This document shows, in pieces, positions 1 through 5,978 of a stretch of 7,879 nt of DNA. The stretch is from Acidaminococcaceae bacterium (lineage in GTDB: Bacteria; Bacillota; Negativicutes; Acidaminococcales; Acidaminococcaceae), in NCBI GenBank assembly GCA_017443165.1, contig JAFSOW010000202.1:1-7879 (forward strand), given 5' to 3'. Position 1 is the first letter of the stretch. The number at the start of each line of letters is the position of its first letter. The notes below the pieces were generated by a model. The model did not search any database, was not told the origin of the DNA, and saw only the letters and a list, made by a program, of their open reading frames with translations. The position numbers and the translations under genes are program-made.

Positions 1-1
1 G

Positions 2-472
2 TACTGGCGCAATGTGGATGACTCTGACGTGGAAAAATGCCTGGCGCTGCTGACTTTCCTGCCTATGGAGGAAGTCCGCCGTCTGGGAGCGTACAAAGAC
101 GAAAAAATCAACGAAGCGAAAAAGGTGCTGGCCTATGAAGTGACCAAGCTGATTCACGGCCAGGAGGAAGCGGACAAAGCGGTGAAAGCTACGGAAGCCC
201 TGTTTGGCGGCGGCGCGGATATGGAAAATGTGCCCACGTTGGAGATTTCCGAAGCAGAGAAGACTGCCAAGCTGGTTGACGTCCTGACTGCGAAGAAAGT
301 ATTCGGCAGTAAGCGGGAAGCACGGCAGATGATTGCACAGCGGGGTCTGTACCTGAACAATGCGGCGGTGGAAGATGCGGAATTCGCACTGACACCGGAG
401 CTGTTCGCGGAAGATGGCGGCGTGCTGATTCGTAAAGGCAAGAAAAAATATTACCGTATAATTATAAAGTAA
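2..472 (+). CDS. tyrS: tyrosyl-tRNA synthetase, C-terminal part (5' end outside window)
   Basis: The frame is open from base 2, so this is the 3' end of a longer gene; 156 residues are visible. It starts YWRNVDDSDVEKCLALLTF, the segment after the Rossmann catalytic domain in bacterial TyrRS, continues through the helical anticodon-recognition region (LPMEEVRRLG), and ends in an S4-like RNA-binding domain at about visible residues 90-156 (KKVFGSKREARQMI, then GLYLNN, then a basic KGKKKYY tail). The enzyme attaches tyrosine to tRNA-Tyr in the cytoplasm; the S4 domain contacts the tRNA. The HIGH and KMSKS motifs lie upstream and cannot be checked. A GTG at 14 is internal and not a real start. 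The stop is TAA, followed about 35 bases later by a strong terminator, so transcription probably ends here. Identity is firm from the conserved WRN-DD block plus the S4 tail. Confidence 0.93.
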   Translation, partial: YWRNVDDSDVEKCLALLTFLPMEEVRRLGAYKDEKINEAKKVLAYEVTKLIHGQEEADKAVKATEALFGGGADMENVPTLEISEAEKTAKLVDVLTAKKVFGSKREARQMIAQRGLYLNNAAVEDAEFALTPELFAEDGGVLIRKGKKKYYRIIIK

Positions 473-499
473 AGCGTTTCTGTTTTACATTATCTTAAA

Positions 500-505
500 T
501 ATAAT
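500..505 (+). promoter_or_regulatory. possible -10 element for brnQ
   Basis: A perfect TATAAT lies between the tyrS stop and the terminator stem. The -35 region at standard spacing (about 477-482, tttctg) is poor. If used, transcription would begin near 512, inside the left arm of the terminator, so the brnQ message would carry only part of that stem. No better brnQ promoter is visible. Inferred only. Confidence 0.3.
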
Positions 506-506
506 T

Positions 507-540
507 ATGAAAACGCACAGCACGTGCGTTTTCATTTTCA
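507..540 (+). terminator. Rho-independent terminator of tyrS
   Basis: A perfect 12-bp stem pairs 507-518 (atgaaaacgcac) with 524-535, with a 5-base loop (agcac). It is followed by a T-rich run ending near 540. It sits just after tyrS and immediately before the brnQ SD, so it should separate the two units. The A-rich left arm also makes weak termination from the other strand possible. Confidence 0.85.
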
Positions 541-555
541 TGGCAGGTGGTTTTT

Positions 556-1857
556 ATGAATAATTCTCTTTCGCTTGGTAAATTGATTCCGGTAAGCCTG
601 GTTCTGTTTTCTTCATTTTTCGGTGCGGGAAATTTATTATTTCCGCCATTGTTCGGCTATCTGTCCGGCAGCAATCTGAACATTGCCACGCTGGGATTCT
701 GCATTACCGGTGTGGGTCTTCCGATTTTGGGCGTGTTGGCTATTGCCATGACCGGCGGTACTGACCTGACAGAAGTTGCGGCCCCAGTCAACGTTGCCTA
801 TGCGAAGATTATCATGTTTTTATCCAGTATGTGTATAGGGCCTCTGTTCGCGATTCCCCGTACAGCAGCATTCAGTTATGAAATTGGCATCAAGCCGCTG
901 TTTGGAACTACAGAACCCTGGCAGCTGGCGCTGTACTCGGCGTTGTACTTTGCTTTCAGTTATTACGTGGCCAATAATCCGTCCAAAGTGCTGAACTGGC
1001 TGGGTAAAGTCCTGACCCCGGCTTTACTGGTTTGCCTTGCCATTCTGTTTGTGAAAGTCCTACTGGCCCCGTCTTTTATGCCGGATGCGCCTCAGGGCGA
1101 ATATCTGAACACGCCGTTCCTGAAAGGATTCCAGGAAGGGTATAATACAATGGATCTCCTGGCTTCTTTCCTGTTTGGCGCGGCCACACTGACCGCTATC
1201 AAGTCCTACGGCATCGAAAACAAAAAAGAATTGATCAGGACCTGCCTGTGGGCAGGACTGATCACCGCCGGTCTGCTTGCATTCATTTATTATTTTCTGG
1301 GTTATGCCGGCGCGGAAGCGCACCGTTATCTGTCTGGAGATTTTTCCAACGGCTCCGGTATTCTGGTTGCGACAGCCCATGAATATTTGGGCCGGGGCGG
1401 GACGTTTATTCTGGCGGCCATCATTATTTTGGCCTGCCTGACCACCAGCATTGGCCTTATCGCCGCTATTTCCGATTATTTCCATATTTTGTTCAATGCA
1501 GCCCTTTCCAAAAAAACATTTGGCGTCCTGATTGCGCTGCTCAGCTTTTCCCTTTCCAACTTCGGGCTGGATATGATTATCAAAATGGCGATTCCCATAC
1601 TCTGCTTTTTGTATCCTGTGATGATTGCCCTTGCTCTGCTTAACGTGTTTGGCTTCGGCGGTAACAAAAAGGTGTTCCGCTGCACCATGTGGATTGTCAC
1701 CATGTTTGCTATCGTGGAAGGCTTGAAGGCCGCAGCCATTCCGGTTCCCATGGAAAGCATCCTAGCATCGGTACCCCTGTACAATGAAGGCTTTGGCTGG
1801 TTTACCGTGGCCGTGATGGGTGCTGCGGTGGGAGTCATCTGGGATCGGGCAAGCTGA
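556..1857 (+). CDS. brnQ: branched-chain amino acid:cation symporter (LIVCS family)
   Basis: A 433-residue integral membrane protein, the normal length for BrnQ, with about twelve hydrophobic segments. Family marks are the N-terminal FFGAGNLLFPP (residues 21-31) in the first membrane helix and GPLFAIPRTAA (95-105). The family imports leucine, isoleucine and valine across the inner membrane with Na+ or H+. The ATG at 556 is chosen over an in-frame GTG at 547 because AGGTGG at 545-550 is a good SD five bases before it and would overlap the GTG. The gene stands alone between the tyrS terminator and the tRNA promoter. Only a weak small hairpin (1854-1868) follows it, so its 3' end is uncertain and some transcripts may read into tRNA-Val. 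Substrate specificity within the branched-chain set cannot be read from sequence. Confidence 0.93.
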   Translation: MNNSLSLGKLIPVSLVLFSSFFGAGNLLFPPLFGYLSGSNLNIATLGFCITGVGLPILGVLAIAMTGGTDLTEVAAPVNVAYAKIIMFLSSMCIGPLFAIPRTAAFSYEIGIKPLFGTTEPWQLALYSALYFAFSYYVANNPSKVLNWLGKVLTPALLVCLAILFVKVLLAPSFMPDAPQGEYLNTPFLKGFQEGYNTMDLLASFLFGAATLTAIKSYGIENKKELIRTCLWAGLITAGLLAFIYYFLGYAGAEAHRYLSGDFSNGSGILVATAHEYLGRGGTFILAAIIILACLTTSIGLIAAISDYFHILFNAALSKKTFGVLIALLSFSLSNFGLDMIIKMAIPILCFLYPVMIALALLNVFGFGGNKKVFRCTMWIVTMFAIVEGLKAAAIPVPMESILASVPLYNEGFGWFTVAVMGAAVGVIWDRAS

Positions 1858-1887
1858 AGGCTTTTCAGTAATTATATGAAAAAAAGC

Positions 1888-1916
1888 TGGTAATTTTTCT
1901 GTGACAGGTGTATAAT
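1888..1916 (+). promoter_or_regulatory. promoter of tRNA-Val
   Basis: A perfect TATAAT lies at 1911-1916, twenty bases before the mature tRNA. A weak -35 candidate (tggtaa, 1888-1893) sits 17 bases upstream. Transcription would start about 1922-1924, leaving a short 5' leader for RNase P to remove. The -10 is convincing; the -35 is not. Confidence 0.6.
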
Positions 1917-1936
1917 ACCTTTTGTAAACGAAATAT

Positions 1937-2013
1937 GCTCGGATAGCTCAGTTGGTTAGAGTGCTGCCCTCACATGGCAGAGGTCCAGGGTTCGAGCCCC
2001 TGTCCGAGTACCA
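1937..2013 (+). tRNA. tRNA-Val(CAC)
   Basis: A full cloverleaf of 77 bases including an encoded CCA (2011-2013). Acceptor stem 1937-1943 pairs with 2003-2009. The D arm starts at 1946 (GCTC with GAGT). The anticodon stem CTGCC/GGCAG (1964-1968, 1976-1980) closes the loop CTCACAT, giving anticodon CAC at 1971-1973, which reads the valine codon GUG. The T arm is CAGGG-TTCGAGC-CCCTG (1986-2002). The discriminator base is A. The first acceptor pair is a G1-U72 wobble and the D stem starts with G10-U25, both slightly unusual, but everything else is intact. It is a single tRNA with its own promoter and terminator. Confidence 0.96.
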
Positions 2014-2014
2014 G

Positions 2015-2057
2015 AAAAAACACCCCCGGAATCATGCTTGTGTGATTCCGGGGTTTT
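2015..2057. terminator. bidirectional terminator between tRNA-Val and the deacetylase gene
   Basis: A perfect 11-bp GC-rich stem: 2024-2034 (CCCCGGAATCA) pairs with 2043-2053 across an 8-base loop. On the plus strand it is followed by TTTT (2054-2057) and ends the tRNA transcript. On the minus strand it is followed by a longer run (TGTTTTTT, complement of 2015-2022), ending the convergent deacetylase gene. The better U-tract faces the minus strand. Confidence 0.9.
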
Positions 2058-2078
2058 GTATTACAGGGCGACAGGATA

Positions 2079-2930
2079 CTACCTGTTTCTAAAAATGGAT
2101 TCGATATGCTTGTTCCAGCTGAACACGCCATAGCGCTGAAGCGTGTACATCGTCTGTTTTGTTTCCGGCCGGACCGCAGCCACAAACGCCATTTCATAAC
2201 GGGATTTTGCTTTGTCCAATACGGTCTCGTTTACCTTGCCGCCGGGGTAGGCCAGCGCGAAGACCGGTTCCCCCAATATACTTTCGAGCGTTTCTCTGGA
2301 TGCGCGCAGTTCAAAATCAACTTCTTTTGCGCTCATGTTGCTTAAGCTGTCATGGGTTACAGTGTGGGATCCTATCTTCATTCCATTTGCCTGCATTTCC
2401 CGTAGTTGGGCGGCAGTCATCCGGTTTTCTTTTCCAATGGTGCTGCTTACCACAAAAAAGGTACCCGGTACCTGTTCCTCCCGTAATACAGGGTATGCAT
2501 AGTTATAATTGTCTGCATATCCGTCATCAAACGTAATCAGTAACGCTTTTTCAGGAAGCGGTGCCAGACCTGCTGCATAGTTTTGCAGATCACCCACATG
2601 GATAAAAACATAACCTGCTTCCTTAAACTCCCGGATATGCCGGCGGAGATCCTCAGGCTTCACATTCATACAATCGTCTTCGCGGTCAGGCGTCACTTCA
2701 TGATAGCAAAGGGATGTGATGTGCGGAATTCCCGATGAAATGTCTTTTGCGTGTTTCAGCCGGGCCATTTCCTGGCGCACATCCGGCCCGTAGACTGTCC
2801 TGGCAATCATTGGCAGCAGTCCTGAATCCTGTGCCAGCCAGCCCATGTATCGGGCAAAGGAAAACAGACCTATACATATGCATAGAAAACCGATAATTAT
2901 AAGTTCAGTTTTGTTTTTTTTAGAGGGCAC
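2079..2930 (-). CDS. membrane-anchored polysaccharide deacetylase (CE4 / NodB-like domain)
   Basis: A 283-residue protein with a hydrophobic N-terminal segment (about residues 9-26) after a lysine-rich start. This fits a membrane anchor with the rest outside. The CE4 domain runs from about residue 72. TFDDGY (133-138) holds the catalytic base D135 and metal ligand D136; SHTVTH (188-193) supplies metal-binding H189 and H193; YPGG (228-231) lines the active site. CE4 enzymes remove N- or O-acetyl groups from peptidoglycan, chitin-like or PNAG polymers; the substrate here is unknown. The CYHEV block at about 75-79 resembles PgaB-type deacetylases, but no PgaB C-terminal hydrolase domain or pga neighbours are present. 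The start is GTG at 2930, supported by AAGAAGG (complement of 2939-2945) eight bases upstream. It has its own promoter and is convergent with tRNA-Val. Confidence 0.9.
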   Translation of the reverse strand: MPSKKNKTELIIIGFLCICIGLFSFARYMGWLAQDSGLLPMIARTVYGPDVRQEMARLKHAKDISSGIPHITSLCYHEVTPDREDDCMNVKPEDLRRHIREFKEAGYVFIHVGDLQNYAAGLAPLPEKALLITFDDGYADNYNYAYPVLREEQVPGTFFVVSSTIGKENRMTAAQLREMQANGMKIGSHTVTHDSLSNMSAKEVDFELRASRETLESILGEPVFALAYPGGKVNETVLDKAKSRYEMAFVAAVRPETKQTMYTLQRYGVFSWNKHIESIFRNR

Positions 2931-2971
2931 TTGGTATACCTTCTTTTCAATTAGTGGTAATAAGCAATCTC

Positions 2972-3000
2972 ATTGTATAACAGCTTTTCTGTAAATTCAA
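2972..3000 (-). promoter_or_regulatory. promoter of the deacetylase gene
   Basis: Read on the minus strand: TTGAAT (complement of 2995-3000), a 17-base spacer, then TACAAT (complement of 2972-2977). Transcription would start near 2965, giving a leader of about 35 bases before the GTG. Spacing and hexamers fit a sigma-A promoter well. Confidence 0.6.
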
Positions 3001-3011
3001 TTGTTTTTTCT

Positions 3012-3040
3012 TTGAAAATCTGAAATGGGAAACTTACAAA
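3012..3040 (+). promoter_or_regulatory. possible promoter for lemA in a 329-bp divergent gap
   Basis: TTGAAA (3012-3017), a 17-base spacer, then TACAAA (3035-3040) gives a moderate sigma-A match, with a leader of about 210 bases. The AT-rich stretch at 3160-3240 also holds -10-like strings (TATGAT 3167-3172, TAAAAT 3172-3177, TATGAT 3215-3220) with poor -35 partners, so the true start may be closer to lemA. In the rest of the gap (2931-3259) I see no RNA gene, no convincing small ORF and no riboswitch fold. Confidence 0.35.
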
Positions 3041-3259
3041 TATAGTCCGTTTCTGAACCTGTTGCTGTTGGGGTTGGGTGCCAATACCAAGATTTACCTG
3101 TAAAGTATGAAATCAATATCTGCCGGTATTCTGTTATGTGTAATTTATCTGCAAAACTACACAAAATATGATAAAATTATATTAGATGAAAATATTCTCA
3201 TGATAAACGGTATGTATGATGTGTGAATGATAATATATTGATGTTACGGAGGTATTTCT

Positions 3260-3811
3260 ATGAGCGTTTTGGTAAGTATTCTGATGGTCATTGTGCTGGC
3301 AGTCGGATCGGTGTTCGGCTTTTACAATGGTATGGTCTCTGCCAGGGAGAACGTAGACAGCAAGTGGTCCCAAGTGGATAACCAACTGCAGCGCCGCAGC
3401 GATCTGATTCCCAATCTGGTAAATACGGTGAAGGGATATGCGGCGCACGAGAAAGAAGTGTTCCAGTCTGTGTCCGATGCCCGGGCAAAAATGGCCGGTG
3501 CCAAATCGGTGAACGACAAACTGGCGGCCAATACGGAACTGAACAGTGCGCTGTCGCGTTTGCTGGCGGTGGCGGAGAATTATCCCCAATTGAAAGCAGA
3601 TCAGAATTTCCGGCAATTGCAGGACGAACTTTCCGGTACGGAAAACCGTATCGCGGTGGCTAGGAAAGATTATAATGACGCGGTACAGGGTTACAACACG
3701 AAGATTAAATCGCTGCCATATTCCCTGTTCGCCGGGGCGTTAGGTTTTACGGCGCGGGATTATTTCAAGGTAGAGGAAACGGCCAGGACGGTTCCTAAGG
3801 TGCAGTTTTAA
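3260..3811 (+). CDS. lemA: LemA family membrane protein
   Basis: A 183-residue protein, the usual length. One N-terminal membrane segment (about 3-22) is followed by a long helical domain outside or along the membrane. Family blocks are easy to see: LQRRSDLIPNLVNTVKGYAAHE (split as LQRRSDLIPN at 43-52 and LVNTVKGYAAHE at 53-64), LLAVAENYPQLKAD (101-114) and GTENRIAVARKDYND (126-140), then YN and a terminal F-x-x-x-D-Y-F. The biochemical role of LemA is not settled; in many bacteria it is paired with a TPM-domain protein, as here. The start is secured by GGAGG at 3248-3252, seven bases before the ATG. It is likely the first gene of a two-gene operon with the TPM protein 84 bases downstream. 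Confidence 0.95.
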   Translation: MSVLVSILMVIVLAVGSVFGFYNGMVSARENVDSKWSQVDNQLQRRSDLIPNLVNTVKGYAAHEKEVFQSVSDARAKMAGAKSVNDKLAANTELNSALSRLLAVAENYPQLKADQNFRQLQDELSGTENRIAVARKDYNDAVQGYNTKIKSLPYSLFAGALGFTARDYFKVEETARTVPKVQF

Positions 3812-3830
3812 GGGTGGTCTGCAGGAGTAA

Positions 3831-3870
3831 AACGGTTTTGGGTCCTTTCAGAACCGGCTGCAGAACCGTT
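3831..3870 (+). repeat. alternative hairpins with a duplicated AGAACCG in the lemA-TPM gap
   Basis: AACGGTTTT at 3831-3839 can pair with either of two nearby copies of AGAACCG. The near copy (3850-3856) gives a 7-bp stem and the far copy (3862-3870, extended to AGAACCGTT) a 9-bp stem, each with one G-U. The two folds exclude each other. No T-run follows, so this is not a terminator. It may stabilise or tune the two-gene message; that is inference. Confidence 0.5.
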
Positions 3871-3895
3871 CTATGGTATGAAAGCGCTATAACAT

Positions 3896-4987
3896 ATGAA
3901 ATATTTATTAAGGCTGCTGTTGGTGGCGGTTTATGCCATGATAGCAGGTATCTGGTTTTTCGTGGACGATGAGCCCGACGGGACTACGGTACAGGTTCCG
4001 CCGAAGCCGCCTGCATCTTCCGGAATCTATGTGCAGGATTATGCAGAAGTTATTTCCGCGCCTGTCCACAGCTATCTGCAGAATCTGGGCCGCCAGCTGG
4101 ATCAGAAGACTACGGCCCAGCTTGCGGTGGTGACGGTGAAGAGTCTGAACGGCTCACCGCTGGAGGAGTATTCCCTGAAACTGTTGCGGGACTGGGGTAT
4201 CGGCAATAAGGAAAAGAATAACGGCGTGCTCCTTCTGGTTTCCACCGGGGACCGTAAGTCACGAATTGAAGTGGGCTACGGACTGGAGGGTGCTCTGACG
4301 GACAGTCTTACCGGGCAGATCCAGGATCAGTATATGATTCCTTATTTCCGCAAAGGGAACTATGAGGAAGGTATCGCCCGCGGGTACGAGGCCCTGGCAC
4401 TCCGGATTGCGAAGGAATATAATGTGCAGTTGGCAGTAAGCGGTTTCAACAATCATTCTCCGGGTACGGTAAAGACTGGTGCTGACGGACAGTCCACTGA
4501 GGCGCTGTTTGAAAAGGCCCTCAAGGAACAGAACGGAACGGAGAACGCAACAGGTAATACAACGACCGGAACAGAGGAGAACCGGAACGACGGTGCGCAA
4601 AAAGGAACGGAAAATGCGGGCCCGCAGTCAGGCCCGTCAGAAGGCCGGGGCGGTGATTCGCAGAATCATGTGGTGAACGGTGGCGAACCAGCTCTCTCCG
4701 GCACAGATTCCACTCTGTTGGCGGGAGTTCTGAGCGTGTTCGGTTTTCTGATGCTGAAAGGTGAATGGCTGGTAGATACTGTCGGCTGGATTCCGGTTAT
4801 AGTGGCGCTGCTGTTTATCGATTTTATCTTGCTCAATGGTGCGATTACAAGCCTGTTGCTGCGAATCCTGGGATTTTTCTTCAGTGGTGGAGGCGGTTCT
4901 GGCGGCGGTTCCGGCGGCGGAGGTTACAGCGGCGGCAGTTTTGGTGGCGGCTCTGGCGGTGGTGGCGGGTCATCCCGCAGCTGGTAA
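3896..4987 (+). CDS. TPM-domain (YgcG-like) membrane protein with Gly/Ser-rich tail
   Basis: A 363-residue protein. Residues 4-23 form a signal or anchor helix. A TPM domain (TLP18.3/Psb32/MOLO-1 fold) spans about 44-178, recognisable from VQDYAEVIS (46-54), WGIGNKEKNNGVLLLVS (100-116) and IEVGYGLEGALTD (124-136). A low-complexity linker rich in N, T, G and E (about 185-265) has three GTEN/GTEEN units. Two hydrophobic segments follow (about 272-288 and 297-329), then a Gly/Ser tail (330-360) ending SSRSW, as is typical of the family. The family often sits beside LemA; its role in bacteria is unclear, although some plant and worm relatives act in photosystem repair or receptor modulation. The first in-frame ATG after a stop at 3890 is used; its SD is weak, suggesting coupling to lemA or low translation. 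No clear terminator follows. Confidence 0.9.
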   Translation: MKYLLRLLLVAVYAMIAGIWFFVDDEPDGTTVQVPPKPPASSGIYVQDYAEVISAPVHSYLQNLGRQLDQKTTAQLAVVTVKSLNGSPLEEYSLKLLRDWGIGNKEKNNGVLLLVSTGDRKSRIEVGYGLEGALTDSLTGQIQDQYMIPYFRKGNYEEGIARGYEALALRIAKEYNVQLAVSGFNNHSPGTVKTGADGQSTEALFEKALKEQNGTENATGNTTTGTEENRNDGAQKGTENAGPQSGPSEGRGGDSQNHVVNGGEPALSGTDSTLLAGVLSVFGFLMLKGEWLVDTVGWIPVIVALLFIDFILLNGAITSLLLRILGFFFSGGGGSGGGSGGGGYSGGSFGGGSGGGGGSSRSW

Positions 4988-5114
4988 CCGCGTTTCTGTT
5001 TCACTGCAGAACTTTTTCCGGGCGGAATGGTTTCAGAAAAATCTGGTTGTACGGTGAAGTCATACTATATTTTGTGTTTTTCACAGATTTGTTTCAATAT
5101 TTAGCAACAGGAAA

Positions 5115-5143
5115 GTGACAAAACGGAAGTTTTGTTGTATGAT
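5115..5143 (+). promoter_or_regulatory. promoter of rsmD
   Basis: GTGACA (5115-5120), one base off consensus, is followed by a 17-base spacer and TATGAT (5138-5143), also one base off. Transcription would start near 5150, about 105 bases before the rsmD ATG. The 267-bp gap after the TPM gene (4988-5254) otherwise holds no gene I can support and no clear terminator for that gene, so read-through is possible. Confidence 0.65.
5118..5135. repeat. inverted repeat inside the rsmD promoter spacer
   Basis: ACAAAAC (5118-5124) and GTTTTGT (5129-5135) form a perfect 7-bp stem around GGAA. It overlaps the last three bases of the -35 hexamer and fills most of the spacer. In DNA this position would suit a repressor; as RNA in a read-through transcript from the TPM gene it would be a GNRA-loop hairpin, but no T-run follows it. 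Confidence 0.5.
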
Positions 5144-5198
5144 AAATAAGAATATTAATGTCCTACGATGTTCAGTATAAAAAGGGAAATCGCAAGTA

Positions 5199-5232
5199 TG
5201 CCGGTTTCCGGAATAGCTTGCTGTGACCGGCG
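5199..5232 (+). other. leader hairpin before rsmD
   Basis: GCCGGT (5200-5205) pairs with ACCGGC (5226-5231), extended by a T-G pair at 5199/5232, in the rsmD 5' leader. The only SD-like string, GGAAAGG (5232-5238), follows directly but is 16 bases from the ATG. A CGCG/CGCG stem (5239-5242 with 5251-5254) could loop out the intervening bases. Function is inference. Confidence 0.35.
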
Positions 5233-5254
5233 GAAAGGCGCGGCCTGATACGCG

Positions 5255-5812
5255 ATGCGAATTATTACGGGAAAGGCACGGGGACTGCACCTGAACGTGC
5301 CTAAGAACTATGATGTGCGTCCTACGGCGGACCGGGTGAAAGAGTCCCTGTTCAATATTATCGGAAGCAAAGTCGTAGACGCAGCTGTGCTGGATTTGTT
5401 TGCCGGCAGTGGAAATCTGGGGCTGGAATCCTGGAGCAGGGGGGCCCGGTTTGTGCAGTTTGTGGATAACAGCCGGATGTCTCTGCAACTGACGGACAGC
5501 AATATACGAAAGTGCCGTGCGGAAGCAGACTGTAAGGTGCTGAAGCATGATGCGGAGGCAGCGGTAGATCTTTTGTTCAAAAAGGGTCAACGGTTTGATC
5601 TGATTTTTGTGGATCCCCCTTATAATAAAGGTTTGGTGCAGAAAATTTTGGCGAAGCTGGTGAAAAATCCGCTCCTGGCAGAAAACGGTTGGCTGGTGGC
5701 GGAGCACTCAGCTCATGACGACATTACGGGTTCGGTGCCGGAAGGCTATGAGCTGTTCCGGAACCAGCAGTACGGGGAAACGGTACTGAGTTTTATAAAA
5801 AAAGCTTTTTGA
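5255..5812 (+). CDS. rsmD: 16S rRNA (guanine966-N2)-methyltransferase
   Basis: A 185-residue class I SAM-dependent methyltransferase of normal RsmD length. It begins MRIITGKARG like other RsmD proteins and has RPTADRVKESLFN (22-34), the SAM-binding motif LDLFAGSGNLGLE (46-58), an acidic residue after the next strand (FVDN, 69-72) and the catalytic DPPY (120-123). The enzyme methylates N2 of G966 in 16S rRNA during 30S assembly. The ATG at 5255 is the first start after an in-frame TGA at 5246, which fixes the start even though its SD is poor. It precedes coaD, the same order as ylbH-ylbI in Bacillus, but a separate promoter drives coaD here. Confidence 0.95.
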   Translation: MRIITGKARGLHLNVPKNYDVRPTADRVKESLFNIIGSKVVDAAVLDLFAGSGNLGLESWSRGARFVQFVDNSRMSLQLTDSNIRKCRAEADCKVLKHDAEAAVDLLFKKGQRFDLIFVDPPYNKGLVQKILAKLVKNPLLAENGWLVAEHSAHDDITGSVPEGYELFRNQQYGETVLSFIKKAF

Positions 5813-5830
5813 ACAACGGTCCTCGTTGTT
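5812..5830 (+). other. small hairpin just after rsmD
   Basis: AACAACG (5812-5818) pairs with CGTTGTT (5824-5830) around GTCCT, starting on the last base of the rsmD stop codon. No T-run follows, so intrinsic termination is unlikely; it may mark the 3' end of the message. Weak. Confidence 0.35.
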
Positions 5831-5872
5831 GTGCGGAATAAACCGGCATTAAAAGAACAGACTGATTTGCAG

Positions 5873-5900
5873 TTGAATAATTTACATAGTATTCTATAAT
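5873..5900 (+). promoter_or_regulatory. promoter of coaD
   Basis: TTGAAT (5873-5878), a 16-base spacer, then a perfect TATAAT (5895-5900). Transcription would start near 5907 and give a leader of about 70 bases that carries the inverted repeat at 5925-5951 and the SD. One of the best promoter matches in the window. Confidence 0.7.
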
Positions 5901-5924
5901 TAAAGGACTTTATAAAACGGTGTC

Positions 5925-5951
5925 GAAACTTATTAAAATCAAATAAGTTTC
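5925..5951. repeat. perfect 10-7-10 inverted repeat in the coaD leader
   Basis: GAAACTTATT (5925-5934) and AATAAGTTTC (5942-5951) are exact reverse complements separated by seven bases (AAAATCA). It starts about 18 bases after the predicted transcription start and ends 13 bases before the SD. It could be an operator for a dimeric regulator or an RNA hairpin affecting translation. There is no T-run, so it is not a terminator. I do not recognise the site as belonging to a named regulator. Confidence 0.7.
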
Positions 5952-5978
5952 AAATTTGTCGCCTAAGGGGGAGCAATA

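Noticed and set aside
1060..1838. Long minus-strand ORFs opposite brnQ
   Set aside because: They are antisense shadows of a clear membrane protein gene, with no SD and no recognisable protein.
1854..1868. Small hairpin CTGAA/TTCAG at the brnQ stop codon
   Set aside because: Only five base pairs and no T-run; too weak to call a terminator.
1937..2100. tRNA-Val as an integration site for a mobile element covering the deacetylase gene
   Set aside because: No integrase and no second copy of the tRNA 3' end is visible in the window; the region downstream looks like ordinary chromosome.
3041..3160. Possible riboswitch in the long lemA leader
   Set aside because: G/T-rich stretches form only short stems and I cannot match any known riboswitch core.
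4886..4985. GGN-rich DNA repeat at the end of the TPM gene as a satellite or mobile repeat
   Set aside because: It is the coding sequence of the Gly/Ser tail normal for this family and stays in frame.
5799..5810. Palindrome AAAAAGCTTTTT at the end of rsmD
   Set aside because: It encodes the lysine-rich C-terminus and has no room for a loop in RNA, so it is not a terminator.
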